DNA from: Blastocladiella emersonii ATCC 22665
Taxonomy: Eukaryota > Blastocladiomycota > Blastocladiomycetes > Blastocladiales > Blastocladiaceae
Length of the DNA stretch: 64,000 nucleotides
Direction: 5' to 3'
NCBI GenBank assembly: GCA_025594325.1
Contig: JANHCV010000017.1
Location: forward strand, 1-64,000
Shown: positions 9,834 to 19,285 of the stretch, in pieces
Position numbering within the stretch: the stretch's first letter is position 1
Layout: each line of letters opens with the position of its first letter
Notes under the pieces: model-generated
What the model saw: the letters and a program-made list of their open reading frames with translations, nothing else
Told to the model about the DNA's origin: nothing
Database searches by the model: none
Program-made: the position numbers and the translations under genes

Positions 9834-10955
9834 TCCAGTACGTCAAGCTGCAGCGGCAAGGGTCGCCTCGTCGTCCGCCCTTGTGGCGCGCGCGAGGTCG
9901 TGCGGCGTCGATCTCATACACCCGCATCAAGGACTGGAACCTCAAGTACAAGCTCGGCATCAAGGATATCGAGGCGTTTGACAAGGAGGTACGCGGACGC
10001 GGTGTGGGTCGCCGCGGTGGCAGGTGCTGATGCCGCTTCCGTGTAGCTCACCAAGGCCCTGCAGACGATCCGCAAGCCGTTCAAGAAGAAGGCGGAGTGG
10101 GTCGACCTCGTGCAGGCGGCCGCCGACAACTCGTGCATCATCACCAACAAGGTCGGCGAAAAGAAGTCGCTTACCAAGCAGTGGCTGGTTGGCGAGGCGC
10201 CCGAGGAGCTCCACCGCGCCACGCTGGCCATGGTCGACAAGTACGACGACGCTGACCTCGACATGGATTTCGCCGACGCCGACGTCGATGCGGCGATGTC
10301 GGTCCGCGCGTGCCGTGGTGCTCACCCGCTGTACGTGTCCTTCCTCGACCGACTCGACTCCTCTTTGGGCAGGCGAACGACATGGCCAACGCTCGAGGCT
10401 CGAACCAGTAGTCGCACGGTACGGCTTTGCTCACCAAGTCGCACTCGATCCCGTCGCTCACGTTCCGCACTGTAGCCAAGCTCATGGCCGGCTACGCGAT
10501 TGTCAACGACCTCAAGCTGCTCGACATCAACAAGCCCTTCCCGATCGACGGGTCAAGTCCGGTGTGGCGCGTCATGGCCGCGGTCGCTGTCCTTGTACGT
10601 TTTGCTCTTGCAATCTGCCGGGTTCCTCCGTTTGCCTTCGCCCTCTCTGACTTCACCGCGATGCACGCTCGCCGCGTTCTAGTGTGCATGGCGCATCACT
10701 GGGAGCGCGTACCAACAAGGTATCATCGTCGGCCTGACCAAGGAGGACGCCAAGGTGACGCTCGCAGACTACTACGACGCCTTCCTCATCTCGAGCACGG
10801 GTTCGGTTTCCGTCGCCAAGCGCATCTACCTGGCCTCGCAGCTCCGCGCGCTGTTCATCGTCGAGATCGCCCAGCAGAACACGGGCGTCGAGACGACCAA
10901 GACCCAGGCGGCTATGACCGTCCACATTGCGAACGACATCTGCCCCGACGAGTAG
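9834..10955 (+). pseudogene. Unidentified multi-exon gene, decayed
   Basis: One coding block ends DIEAFDKE at about 9988 and is joined through a GTACGC-TAG intron (to about 10047) to LTKALQTIRKPFKKKAEWVD and onward to DADVDAAMS. Further blocks are ALLTKSHSIPSLTFRTVAKL with INDLKLLD-like helices (about 10410-10594), and GLTKEDAKVTLADYYDAFL to the terminal IANDICPDE with TAG at 10955. An in-frame TAG lies at about 10412. The last intron cannot be joined in phase with any GT-AG pair I tried. I do not recognise the family. The helical, charged character would fit a nucleocapsid-like or cellular adaptor protein equally well. It lies among mobile elements. Confidence 0.45.
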
Positions 10956-11109
10956 CTGCGCCATACCACATCTCGGGTGGAGGGGTGTGCAGCGGGCGGT
11001 GCGAGCGCATCAAGGGCTGGTTTGGTTCCCTTCCTTCATCTCGACCTCTCTGCGCACTCCATGGTCATCGTTGTGGGGCGTACGCGTGTGTATATGTTGA
11101 ACCGTTCGA

Positions 11110-11419
11110 CCCTTGATTCGCTCGTGGATCTTGAGTGCGCTTGCGTGGATTGCGACGTGGATCAGCGCCTCGACTCGGGCTATAACCAAATGGATCCACG
11201 CCAAGGTCGAGTTGATCGTCAAACTGATCGACGCAAGGATCCATGTTTATCATGGCCTAGTTCCGTGCCTGGATTGCGATATTACTTTCCTGGATCCAGC
11301 TCGCGATCCACCTTGACCAAAAGCTGGATCCATCTGAGAGGTCCGCACGGTATGCGGGTGGATCCAGCTCGCCCAAGCTTGATCCACGCTTGATCCAGAA
11401 AAGTAATATCGGGATCCAC
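11110..11419. repeat. Second TGGATCCA cluster with an internal inverted repeat
   Basis: Six GGATCC sites plus several GATCCA variants lie here. Arms 11277-11297 and 11391-11411 are inverted repeats (19 of 21 bases by eye) around CGATATTACTTTCC. The Copia element has inserted eight bases beyond the second arm, and its TCCAC target duplication is part of a GGATCCAC motif. Confidence 0.7.
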
Positions 11420-11796
11420 AGTTGAAGCGTACTCGACTGGGAGGAAGCTCGGCACGATGGACGTGCGATCTTGGCGGAGATGAAGATCGAGGCGGTGAAG
11501 AGGTTCACAAGAGGGGACGGTGAAGAGGTTCACAAGAGGAGACGGTGAGGAGGTTCACGAAAGGACAACAGGCTGTATGTGGTGGCTAATACTAGCAACT
11601 GGTCAAAGGAACAAGAGAGAGAGGGGATGCGGAGGCGCGTCGTCCGATGTGAGCGGGCCGACGCGTCGCTCGGTGAGGTGAGGCGGTCCGCGGCGATGAC
11701 AAAGGAGATCGGCGCGGTGCGCGTGACGCGCGTGACGCGGGCGGGGTCGCACGCGTCCGGTGACTGTGGCGCAACGCGGTCACGTGTACTTGAACT
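11420..11796 (-). repeat. 3' LTR of the Copia element
   Basis: It is 377 bp long and identical to 18771-19147 except for one base. It contains the direct repeat GTGAAGAGGTTCACAAGAGG, present twice with a third variant, and ends at CTTGAACT. The flanking TCCAC is the target duplication. Confidence 0.95.
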
Positions 11797-11810
11797 CTCC
11801 CCCGACCGCC
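11797..11810 (-). other. Polypurine tract of the Copia element
   Basis: On the coding strand the bases next to the 3' LTR read GGCGGTCGGGGGAG. CGGGGGAG at the LTR boundary is also present next to the 3' LTR of the small element at 19350-19670. Confidence 0.7.
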
Positions 11811-11823
11811 GGGCGAGTCGAGC

Positions 11824-14427
11824 TTACGCGTCGGACTCGGCGTGCTCGTGGATGAGCGACCGCGGGACGAGGCCGAGACTGGACACGGCCCACTGGAACG
11901 CCTTGCCGTCGACAATGGCCTTGGTGAAGAAGTCGGCGAGATTGAGCGCCGACGCGACCTTCTGGAGCGAGATGATGCCGCGCTTGACCTTGTCGCGGAG
12001 GAACTCGATGCGGACCGAGATGTGCTTGACGGAGCGGCACACGGCATCGGTTCGAGTCACGGCGATCAGCGGCTCGTTGTCCTCGAGCAGGACGGGTGGG
12101 TTGATCTCGGAGTGCGTCATCTGCTCGAGCAGGTCGCGGATCCAGATGACCTCGCGCGTCGCCTCGGTGGCGGCGTTGAGCTCCGACTCGACCGTGGACA
12201 GCGCGACCCATGGCTGGCGCTTGGACATCCACGCGACGGCGGCGCCCGCGATCAAGATGACGACGCCCGTGGTCGAGCGGCACGTCTCCTTGTCGCCCGC
12301 GTAGTCGGCGTCGGCGTAGCAGCGCATCGACTCGTTGATGGGCGCCTTGCGGGCGAACTTGAGGCCGTGGTCGGCCGTGTTGGACACGTAGTGGCAGATC
12401 TGGTTGAGCACCTTGCGATCTGCGAAAGTCGGACACGCCGCGCGGCGGGACGCGACGCCGACCGCGAACGAGATGTTGGGGCGCGACATGGTGGCGAGAT
12501 GGAGTAGCGCGCCGAGGACCGACTGGTACGCGCGAGTGCGGTCCGCGTCGAGCGTGGTGGTCGAGTGCGTGATGTCGACCTGCGACGCGTCGTACATATC
12601 GTCGCCGGGGGTACCCGCGTCGAGCGTGGTACCCGCGGTCTTGGGCGACCTGAGCATCGTGTTGGTGATACCGGACTCGGGCAGCTGCGAGATGGGCACC
12701 GGCGCGTTGGTCTTGCCAAGCTCCCAGTGGTTGACGAGGCCCTTGACGTACCCCGTCTGCCCGATCCAGATGTAGTCCTCGTGCTGGACCACCTCCATGT
12801 TGAGGAACGAGTCGGCGAGACCGAGGTCCTTGATGTCGAAGACCTTGGCGAGGTCGGCCTTGACACCCTTGACCTGCTCCTCATCGTCGCCGCCGATCAG
12901 GAGGTCGTCAACGTAGCAGATGAGGTTGGTGACGCGGCCGTCGAGCAGGCGCGTGAACACGCACGGGTCGGCTGAGGTGTGCTTGAACCCGAGCTTCTCG
13001 ACCTCGGACGAAAAGAGCAGGTACCAGTGACGGCCTGCGTCCTTGAGGCCGTACAGCGACTTGTTGAGCCGGTACACGTCGTCATCGGCGGCGCCGACAC
13101 CGGGTGGCGGCCGCATGTACACGGGTTTCGGGAGCACAGCATGGACGTACGCGGACGACACATCCATGGAGTGAATTCGCCAATCGCGCGACGCGGCGAC
13201 GGCGAAGAAGGCGCGGATCGACGCGTACGAGACCGTGGGCGAGTAACAGTTGTCGACGTCGATCCCGGCGCGCTGTTGATCTCCTCGGGCGACGAGGCGC
13301 GCCTTGAAGATGTCCTTGGCGGCCGTGTACGCGTAGACCCACTGCGAGCCGATGATGCGGGCGTCGGCGGGGACGTCGGCCTTCTTGATCATGGTCCAGG
13401 TACCGTTCTTGTACAGCGACGTGAGCTCCTTGATCTGGGCGCTGGCCCAGCGCTCGCGGTCGGTCGACCTGCACGCGTCGCGGAAGTTACGCGGCACGTC
13501 GATCACGGTGAGGACCACCGACTGAGTCGGCTCACGAGCAAACTCCCACGGCAGGTGGTGTGGTGGTGCTGTACTCGCGGCCGCGGTGATCTCGTCGCGC
13601 GGAGATGGCGTAGATGAGGTTGGAGCCAGGGACTCCTGCTGCTGCGCGGACATGGCGTGATGCCCGCTGTTCTTGCGCGTGTCGCGGTTGGCGATGGTCG
13701 AGTCGCGCGGCGTGCGGAACAGCGTCACGAGTGGGTAATTGTCGGGTAGCGGGTCCTCGTCGTCCTGGGACACTGCTACGTTGGCCTGCGCCCGCGCAGT
13801 TGTGCGACCGCCGCGCGTCGTGACGGCCTTGCGCGGCAGCTCGTAGTTGCCCGTCTTGGGGTTGTAGACGAGACCGTCGAACTCGTCAGCGTTCTCCTCG
13901 TCGTCCTGGTCGACCGCCGGTGCTGGTGCGGGTACACGCGGTTCGGGAACCGGTGGTGTTGCGGGACGCGGCGAGGTGGTCGAGGACGACGGGGTCGAGT
14001 CGTTGACGGCAGGCGAATCGATGCACGACGAGGGATCCTCGTAGTCGGGATCGCGGGGATCGTAGCGCGCACCGTCGTCCGTGACGTGGTGCGTCTCGAG
14101 GTCCTTGAACATGCGGCGAAACGCCTCGACGCTCGACGTGGCGCGCTTGATGAGCGAGCGCTCGTCGAAGATGGCGATACGCACGCGCGCGATCTTGCGC
14201 GTGGACAGGTTGAGCAGGATCTGCTTCTTGGTCTCGTCGTCACCGTGGCCGAGGAAAATGTACGGCTGAGCCGTCAGCTCGAGCTTGCCGATGTGCGAGC
14301 CGTGGATGACGGGCGCGTACGCGGTCACGCCCCACGCGCGGATGTTGGCGAGGTTCGGGACGCGGCCGTGCAGCATCTCGAATGGCGTCTTCCGGCTGAG
14401 GGCGACGCGCGGTGTTCGATTCCACAC
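11824..14427 (-). pseudogene. Copia pol, reverse transcriptase and RNase H part
   Basis: The long open frame begins just after the end of the integrase domain (NRTPRVALSRKTPFEML, then the GKxxLTAxP-like linker). Reverse transcriptase follows, with WVYAYTAAKDIFKARLVARG, SMDVSSAYVHA, LNKSLYGLKDAGRHWY and the catalytic YVDDLL. RNase H has YADADYAGD and ALSTVESELNAATEATREV, and the usual KHISVRIEFLRDKV and ADFFTKA closing motifs are present. All catalytic residues that I can recognise are intact. It is out of frame with the protease segment because of the deletion near 14500, so it would not be made as one polyprotein. The open frame itself has not decayed, in keeping with a young insertion. Confidence 0.9.
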
Positions 14428-15913
14428 GAAGTTCGCGTGATCGATGGCGTACCACCACAGCGAGGTGGCGGCGGTGCTCCTCGACGAGCCCGTACCGCGG
14501 GTTGAACAGCTGGTGCAGCGCTTCGCGGCCTGCGTGGCCGAACCGCAGGTGCGTGATAATGGCCGAGATGATCGACTTGGCCTCGGATCTCGATGGCGAG
14601 GATCGAGGGCTGGCGGATGTTGAGGGCGAGGTCTCGGCGGCCGTGCCAGATGGTGGCGATGGTGGTGGTGCCAAAGAAGATGATGGCGCCGACGACGCGG
14701 CGGCAGCAGTGCCGGTCGCCGTGGCCGTGTCCAAGGTCGCTCCCCCCATCTTGGTCAGGTTCGCAAACGCGAGTAGTGGGCGATCGAGATAGTTGTGCTC
14801 GCGCGGGTCGGCTCCCCCAGCCGTGGATGGTGAACCAGCTCCCCCTGCTCCAGGCGGCGAGTTGGCTCCTCCGTTGGTGGTGGCGAGCGGCGGGCTGGCT
14901 CCCCCGACGTCGGCAGGCGGGTCCTCGGGTAGAAGAGCGGCGTCGCCGAGCATGGAGTCGAGCACGGTGGCCGAGACGGGCTCGTTGGAGCCAAACGACT
15001 CGACGTCGCCGTCAAAGTGGTGGTCAGGCTCGTTGACGTGGCCGGCTGAGTACACGTCGTGCATGGCGTGGTCGAGCATGTCGAGGAAGTTCAGGCCGAG
15101 CGCGGGCGTCTCGGCGGCGGTGTTGTGCGACGACTGGAAGTCGAGGAACACAGACGGGTCCGTCATGGCGACGGCGGGGTGCGAGACCCGCTTGTCGGTG
15201 ATGATGGTCGTGTTGAGCAGCGGCACGTTGCCCGAGTTATCGAGCTTGATCTTGTGCGTGATGGCGCCGTCCCACGAGGTCGCGGCGGGGTCGCGGGCGC
15301 AGATACTCACGCCGCCGTCGAACATCTCGACCTTGTAGCCGCTGCCCTTGGCCGCGAGCACGTTGAACGACACGATTGGGACGATGAGCTCGGGCACGAA
15401 GAAGGTGTTGGCCATGAGGATCCAGACGGGCTTCTTCTCGGTGGTGGTGCACTCGATTAGCATGTCGCCGACGTGGGTCGCGAGGATGTGCTTGCCCGTG
15501 GCGGCCTGGATCTTGATGGGCCGGAGCAGCTTGCGCGCGTTGCGCAGGTGGCGGAACACGTTGGTCATGGTATTCGACGCGCCCGAGTCGCCAACGAAGG
15601 CGGTCTGCCAGCGGGCGACCTGCTTGGCGAGCTCCTTGTTGAGGAACTGGGGCTTGATGTAGTGCTTCACCTTCTCGCGGCGCGAGGCGATGATGGTGAA
15701 GGCGACCGGCAGGGTGTCAGTGGGACACTTTCGATGGTCCGAGTTGGTGGTGGGCTTGCCGTTGGGCGAGATGATGGGCGGCTCGTCAACAAGCATGGCG
15801 TCGTGGACGCGCGAGGATGGTGGCGACGGGTGCCGAGGATCTGGAGCGGGCGGCGGAAGGGGAGCAGGGACGGGCCGGGGCGCGACGTCTACTGCTCCCC
15901 ACGGCCGTTTCCC
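14240..15913 (-). pseudogene. Copia pol, protease and pre-integrase part, truncated
   Basis: This frame is entered by the -1 shift at 15907-15913, giving GKRPWGAVDVAPRPVP. The aspartic protease site is FVGDSGASNTMT. A Ser/Pro/Ala-rich stretch follows, then the pre-integrase motif HLRFGHAGREALHQLF (two His of the HHCC zinc site). After NPRYGLVEEHRR the reading frame no longer encodes integrase. In the next frame the same DNA reads TAATSLWWYAIDHANFVWNR, the end of the integrase domain. The Cys pair of HHCC and the D, D, E catalytic residues, some 200 residues in other Copia elements, are therefore gone. The frame then runs on meaninglessly to 14240. Confidence 0.85.
15859..15913 (-). promoter_or_regulatory. 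Programmed -1 ribosomal frameshift signal between gag and pol
   Basis: On the coding strand the gag frame reads TCG GGA AAC, which contains the slippery heptamer G GGA AAC (15913-15907) in the correct phase. A 6-nt spacer (15906-15901) is followed by a perfect 9-bp stem, GGGGAGCAG (15900-15892) with CTGCTCCCC (15867-15859), and a 24-nt loop that could form a pseudoknot. The gag stop TAG (15891-15889) lies in the loop. A -1 slip leads straight into the protease frame. G GGA AAC is a known slippery site of type D retroviruses. Confidence 0.85.
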
Positions 15914-17763
15914 GACGTTGTGCGGTTGGCGGGCGCGTACTTGTGCACGTGCCACTCGCCCTGGCGCTGGCTCGGCTCGAAGCCGCGCGGCGGTGGGCCT
16001 GACTTGTAGCCCTCGTAGCGCGGGTCGTGGTTCGGGCTGAACTCACCCCACGGCCGGATCGGACAGCGGATCTTGTTGTGGCCGGTGACCTTCTTCTTGT
16101 CCTTGTAGATGCACCACTTGCACTTGCGCAGGCAGTCGTCGCCGGTGCGCGGGCGTTTCGGGTTGCCGTGGACGTGGTCGTGGTGGTTGGAGCCGCGGTC
16201 AGTGCGGGAGGACGATGATGAAGAGGAAGAGGACGACGACGAGGATGCCGACGGCGTGTTGGACTCGTCGTGGTGCTTGCGCTTACCGGCGCCCGACGAG
16301 GTGCGCGGGACCCACGAGTGGTCGCCAAACTCGTCCTGCAGCTTCTCGCACAGCGCCTTGATGGTGGGCGTCTTGCTGCAGGCGCGCGAGATGTGCGACG
16401 CGACCGTCTCGCTCTGGCCGTCGAACTTGGCTCGGAACAGCGAGATGATCTCGTTGATGCGCAGGTGGGTGCCGGGAATGCACGCGTCGACGAGCGAGAT
16501 CTCAGCGCGGAACGCGGAGGCGAACGTCGCGGCGGACGGGAAGGCGCCGGGGCGGGGGTCCTTGAGCTTCTTCATGGCGCGGTCGCGGCGCTCGACGAGT
16601 ACGTCAAGGTTCTGGTACTGGTCCATCATGTGCGCCCACACGTCGCACGCGTGGGGGAAGTGCGTGTAGGCGGCGCTCAACGAGTGGTGGCCCATGAGCG
16701 ACAGCAGCTTGTCGCGGATCATGGTGTCAAGGTTTGAGAAGAGGATGATACCGGCGTTGTTACCGGCGAAGGTGACCGTGTTGAGCGTGGTCGGGTCCTT
16801 CTCGATGATGCAGAGTTGCTTTCTGCAGAGTAGACGGTGCTTGATCTCGTCGGCGGGGAAGTCGATCCAGCCGTCGGTCAGGCGCCACGTAATTGAGTCG
16901 AAGGCGTCCGATTGCTCGGTGGGCAGGGAGTAGCGCCAATCGATGCCGGTCGTGACGACGGGTGCCGGCGAGGTAGACGAGAAGGCGGCGGCCGCCGCAG
17001 CGGCGCGGGCGACCGTCGAGACGATGGTCTCCTCGAGGTGACCCACCTTGGACTTGAGGTTGGTGGTCTCGAGCTTGGCCGCCTTGAGCTTACCGTCGGC
17101 GACGGCGAGTGCGTCGGCCGAGGTCTGCGCGCGGTGGCGGGCCTGCTCGGCGGCCGTGTTGGCCGTGGTGATGGACGTGTTGGCCGAGGCGAGCTGGTCG
17201 CGCAGGTCGGCGATGGTCTTCTCGGTCGTCTGGGCGACGGACTCGAGACGGGAAATCTTCTTGGCGAGTTGCTGTGCGTCAGGCTGTGCGGCGCGAGGAG
17301 CACCGGCATCGGGTTGCTGAGCAGCGAGGAAGACGGTCACGGCCATGAGCAGCTCGGGCTTGACAATGGCCGACGGGATCGTCGGGTTGACGTTCATGAT
17401 GAGCGAGGCGCCGCACGGGACAAGACCGTGCGCGAGGTACGCGTCGACGGTCGTCGTGTCGGCGGCAGGGGTCCAGTGCGGCGTGAGGAACTCAAGCACC
17501 ATCTCGATGTTGTCGCGCGACGAGATGGAGACGGTCGAGTTGTGGCGCAGGATGACGTAGTCGCGGGAGACCTCGTCGATGAGGTCCGTGATAGCGGTCG
17601 TGCGGGCCTCGTTGAACTGCTCCTCGGTGATCTGGTTGATGGGGGTACTGGTCTCGCGCGCGGCGGCAGCGAGAATATCTTCATGGCGGAAGATGGCCAG
17701 GTACTCGTTGTCGGCGATGCCCGTGAGCTGCTCAAAGAGCACGAGGATACGATGTGTGGTCAT
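15889..17763 (-). CDS. Copia gag protein with zinc knuckle
   Basis: The predicted protein has 624 residues and starts MTTHRILVLFEQLTG at the first good ATG; the same frame is open further upstream through the leader repeats. Residues of about 160-270 form an Ala/Lys/Thr-rich coiled coil (AKKISRLESVAQTTEKTIAD). The UBN2/gag-like helical core follows (WRLTDGWIDFPADE, YTHFPHACDVWAHMMDQYQN, MKKLKDPRPGAFPS). A poly-Ser tract comes next, then a basic region and the zinc knuckle CKWCIYKDKKKVTGHNKIRC (C-x2-C-x9-H-x4-C). It is the structural particle protein. It ends with TAG inside the frameshift stem-loop, so pol is expected as a minor -1 product. Confidence 0.88.
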   Translation of the reverse strand: MTTHRILVLFEQLTGIADNEYLAIFRHEDILAAAARETSTPINQITEEQFNEARTTAITDLIDEVSRDYVILRHNSTVSISSRDNIEMVLEFLTPHWTPAADTTTVDAYLAHGLVPCGASLIMNVNPTIPSAIVKPELLMAVTVFLAAQQPDAGAPRAAQPDAQQLAKKISRLESVAQTTEKTIADLRDQLASANTSITTANTAAEQARHRAQTSADALAVADGKLKAAKLETTNLKSKVGHLEETIVSTVARAAAAAAAFSSTSPAPVVTTGIDWRYSLPTEQSDAFDSITWRLTDGWIDFPADEIKHRLLCRKQLCIIEKDPTTLNTVTFAGNNAGIILFSNLDTMIRDKLLSLMGHHSLSAAYTHFPHACDVWAHMMDQYQNLDVLVERRDRAMKKLKDPRPGAFPSAATFASAFRAEISLVDACIPGTHLRINEIISLFRAKFDGQSETVASHISRACSKTPTIKALCEKLQDEFGDHSWVPRTSSGAGKRKHHDESNTPSASSSSSSSSSSSSSRTDRGSNHHDHVHGNPKRPRTGDDCLRKCKWCIYKDKKKVTGHNKIRCPIRPWGEFSPNHDPRYEGYKSGPPPRGFEPSQRQGEWHVHKYAPANRTTSGNGRGEQ

Positions 17764-18020
17764 GGCGAAGACCACCGGTTGTGCGGACACGCGGCTCAGT
17801 GGCAGAGGAGGATGGTGTTGCAGGTAGTGAAGACTAGGAGTCGGATCGGCGGGGGCGACGGGGAGTGAGTAAGTGAGCGAGCTGCGGCGGCGGCGGCCCG
17901 GAGCGCGTTGCGCCACCCGAGGGACTCGCTGCACGCACGACGCCCGCTCCCCCGCATCGCGACCACCTCTTCCTTCGACGCAAAGTACACCAGGCACACA
18001 CACACATCCCGGATCCGCAC

Positions 18021-18442
18021 GGCGCCGCTCGGGAGCGGGCACCGACGTGGCCGCGGACTCGGAGCGGAACGAGTCGCGCATGGAGACCACGCGCCCGCGC
18101 TGCTGCGCGAGCTACGGTAGGACCGTACGGCGCCGCCCAGGAGCGGGCACCGACGTGGCCGCGGACTCGGAGCGGAACGAGTCGTGCATGGAGACCACGC
18201 GTCCGCGCTGCTGCGCGAACTACGGTAGGACCGTACGGCGCCGCCCAGGAGCGGGCACCAACGTGGCCGCGGATTCAGAGCGGGATGAATCGCGCGTGGA
18301 GACCACGCGTCCGCGCTGCTGCGCGAACTACGGCAGGACCGTACGGCGCCGCCCAGGAGCGGGCACCGACGTGGCCGCGGACTCGGAGCGGAACGAGTCG
18401 CGCATGGAGACCACGCGTCCGCGCTGCTGCGCGAACTACGGC
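18021..18442. repeat. 108-bp tandem repeat in the Copia leader, four copies
   Basis: Copies start at 18021, 18129, 18237 and 18345 with a constant 108-bp period; the last is cut short by about 10 bp. Each begins GGCGCCGC and contains GAGCGGGCACC and CGCGGACTCGGAGCGGAACG. The unit is a multiple of three, and one minus-strand frame stays open through all copies (36-residue repeats). The repeat lies between the primer-binding site and gag and may belong to the untranslated leader or an upstream ORF. Confidence 0.85.
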
Positions 18443-18755
18443 TAAGAGAATCACACAGGCAGGATGAGGGTGTGGCGAGCGCGAGCTGGGTGACAGACAG
18501 GGGGTCTGTCGACACTCGCAGCAAGAGGTGGACAAAGGTCGGCCGCGTACGCGTTCCCACGGCGCGACGAGCGCGCGAGCGGGCAGGAACGCGTCCACCC
18601 AACGCGCCGACGCAGCGACAGCGAAGGGTGCGCGTGCGCCTCGATTCTGCGTGCCACGGGAGCGACGGCAGGCACGAGGGCGCAGTGCGGCGGCGAGGAT
18701 CGAGAGGTCGCGGCGCGGGCGAAGCGAGATCATACGTACATCGAGCCGCTGCTTT

Positions 18756-18770
18756 CCAGGGCTCATAACC
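18756..18770 (-). other. Primer-binding site of the Copia element (half initiator tRNA-Met type)
   Basis: Directly next to the 5' LTR the coding strand reads GGTTATGAGCCCTGG. Its first 14 bases are the complement of the anticodon stem-loop of yeast-type initiator tRNA-Met (CAGGGCTCATAACC). Priming from an internal tRNA fragment rather than the tRNA 3' end is known from Drosophila copia. Confidence 0.8.
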
Positions 18771-19147
18771 AGTTGAAGCGTACTCGACTGGGAGGAAGCT
18801 CGGCACGATGGACGTGCGATCTTGGCGGAGATGAAGATCGAGGCGGTGAAGAGGTTCACAAGAGGGGACGGTGAAGAGGTTCACAAGAGGAGACGGTGAG
18901 GAGGTTCACGAGAGGACAACAGGCTGTATGTGGTGGCTAATACTAGCAACTGGTCAAAGGAACAAGAGAGAGAGGGGATGCGGAGGCGCGTCGTCCGATG
19001 TGAGCGGGCCGACGCGTCGCTCGGTGAGGTGAGGCGGTCCGCGGCGATGACAAAGGAGATCGGCGCGGTGCGCGTGACGCGCGTGACGCGGGCGGGGTCG
19101 CACGCGTCCGGTGACTGTGGCGCAACGCGGTCACGTGTACTTGAACT
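18771..19147 (-). repeat. 5' LTR of the Copia element
   Basis: It is 377 bp long and one base different from the 3' LTR. The internal side ends at AGTTGAAG (plus-strand view), abutting the primer-binding site. The outer side ends CTTGAACT followed by the target duplication TCCAC. The E-box-like TCACGTGTAC lies near the outer end. Confidence 0.95.
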
Positions 19148-19285
19148 TCCACATTCCCCCGAGGTCCATCCAGTCCATGGCTGGATCCAGGGTGGATCCA
19201 CTTCAAATGGCTGGGGCACGGTTTGGTGATGACGTGCGCCTGAGCGTCGATTGGACTATAGCGCTTGTTCACGGTGCAGGCGCCC

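Larger units (their letters stand above)
11420..19147 (-). mobile_element. Ty1/Copia LTR retrotransposon, recent but integrase-deleted
   Basis: Two 377-bp LTRs flank gag, protease, reverse transcriptase and RNase H in Copia order. The 5-bp sequence TCCAC is duplicated at 11415-11419 and 19148-19152. By eye the LTRs differ at one base (A or G near 11561 versus 18912), so insertion is recent. On the coding strand the LTRs start AG and end CT, with the short inverted ends AGTTCAAG and CTTCAACT, unlike the usual TG...CA. The primer-binding site matches the anticodon arm of initiator tRNA-Met, as in Drosophila copia. The integrase catalytic core is missing at about 14500, so this copy cannot integrate by itself. 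Confidence 0.93.

Noticed and set aside
18021-18442. CRISPR-like array
   Set aside because: Repeats are contiguous with no unique spacers, and the genome is eukaryotic.
17796-18884. A 362-codon minus-strand frame running from the LTR through the leader repeats
   Set aside because: Consists mostly of the 108-bp repeat and LTR sequence; no domain. Kept only as a possible leader ORF in the repeat entry.
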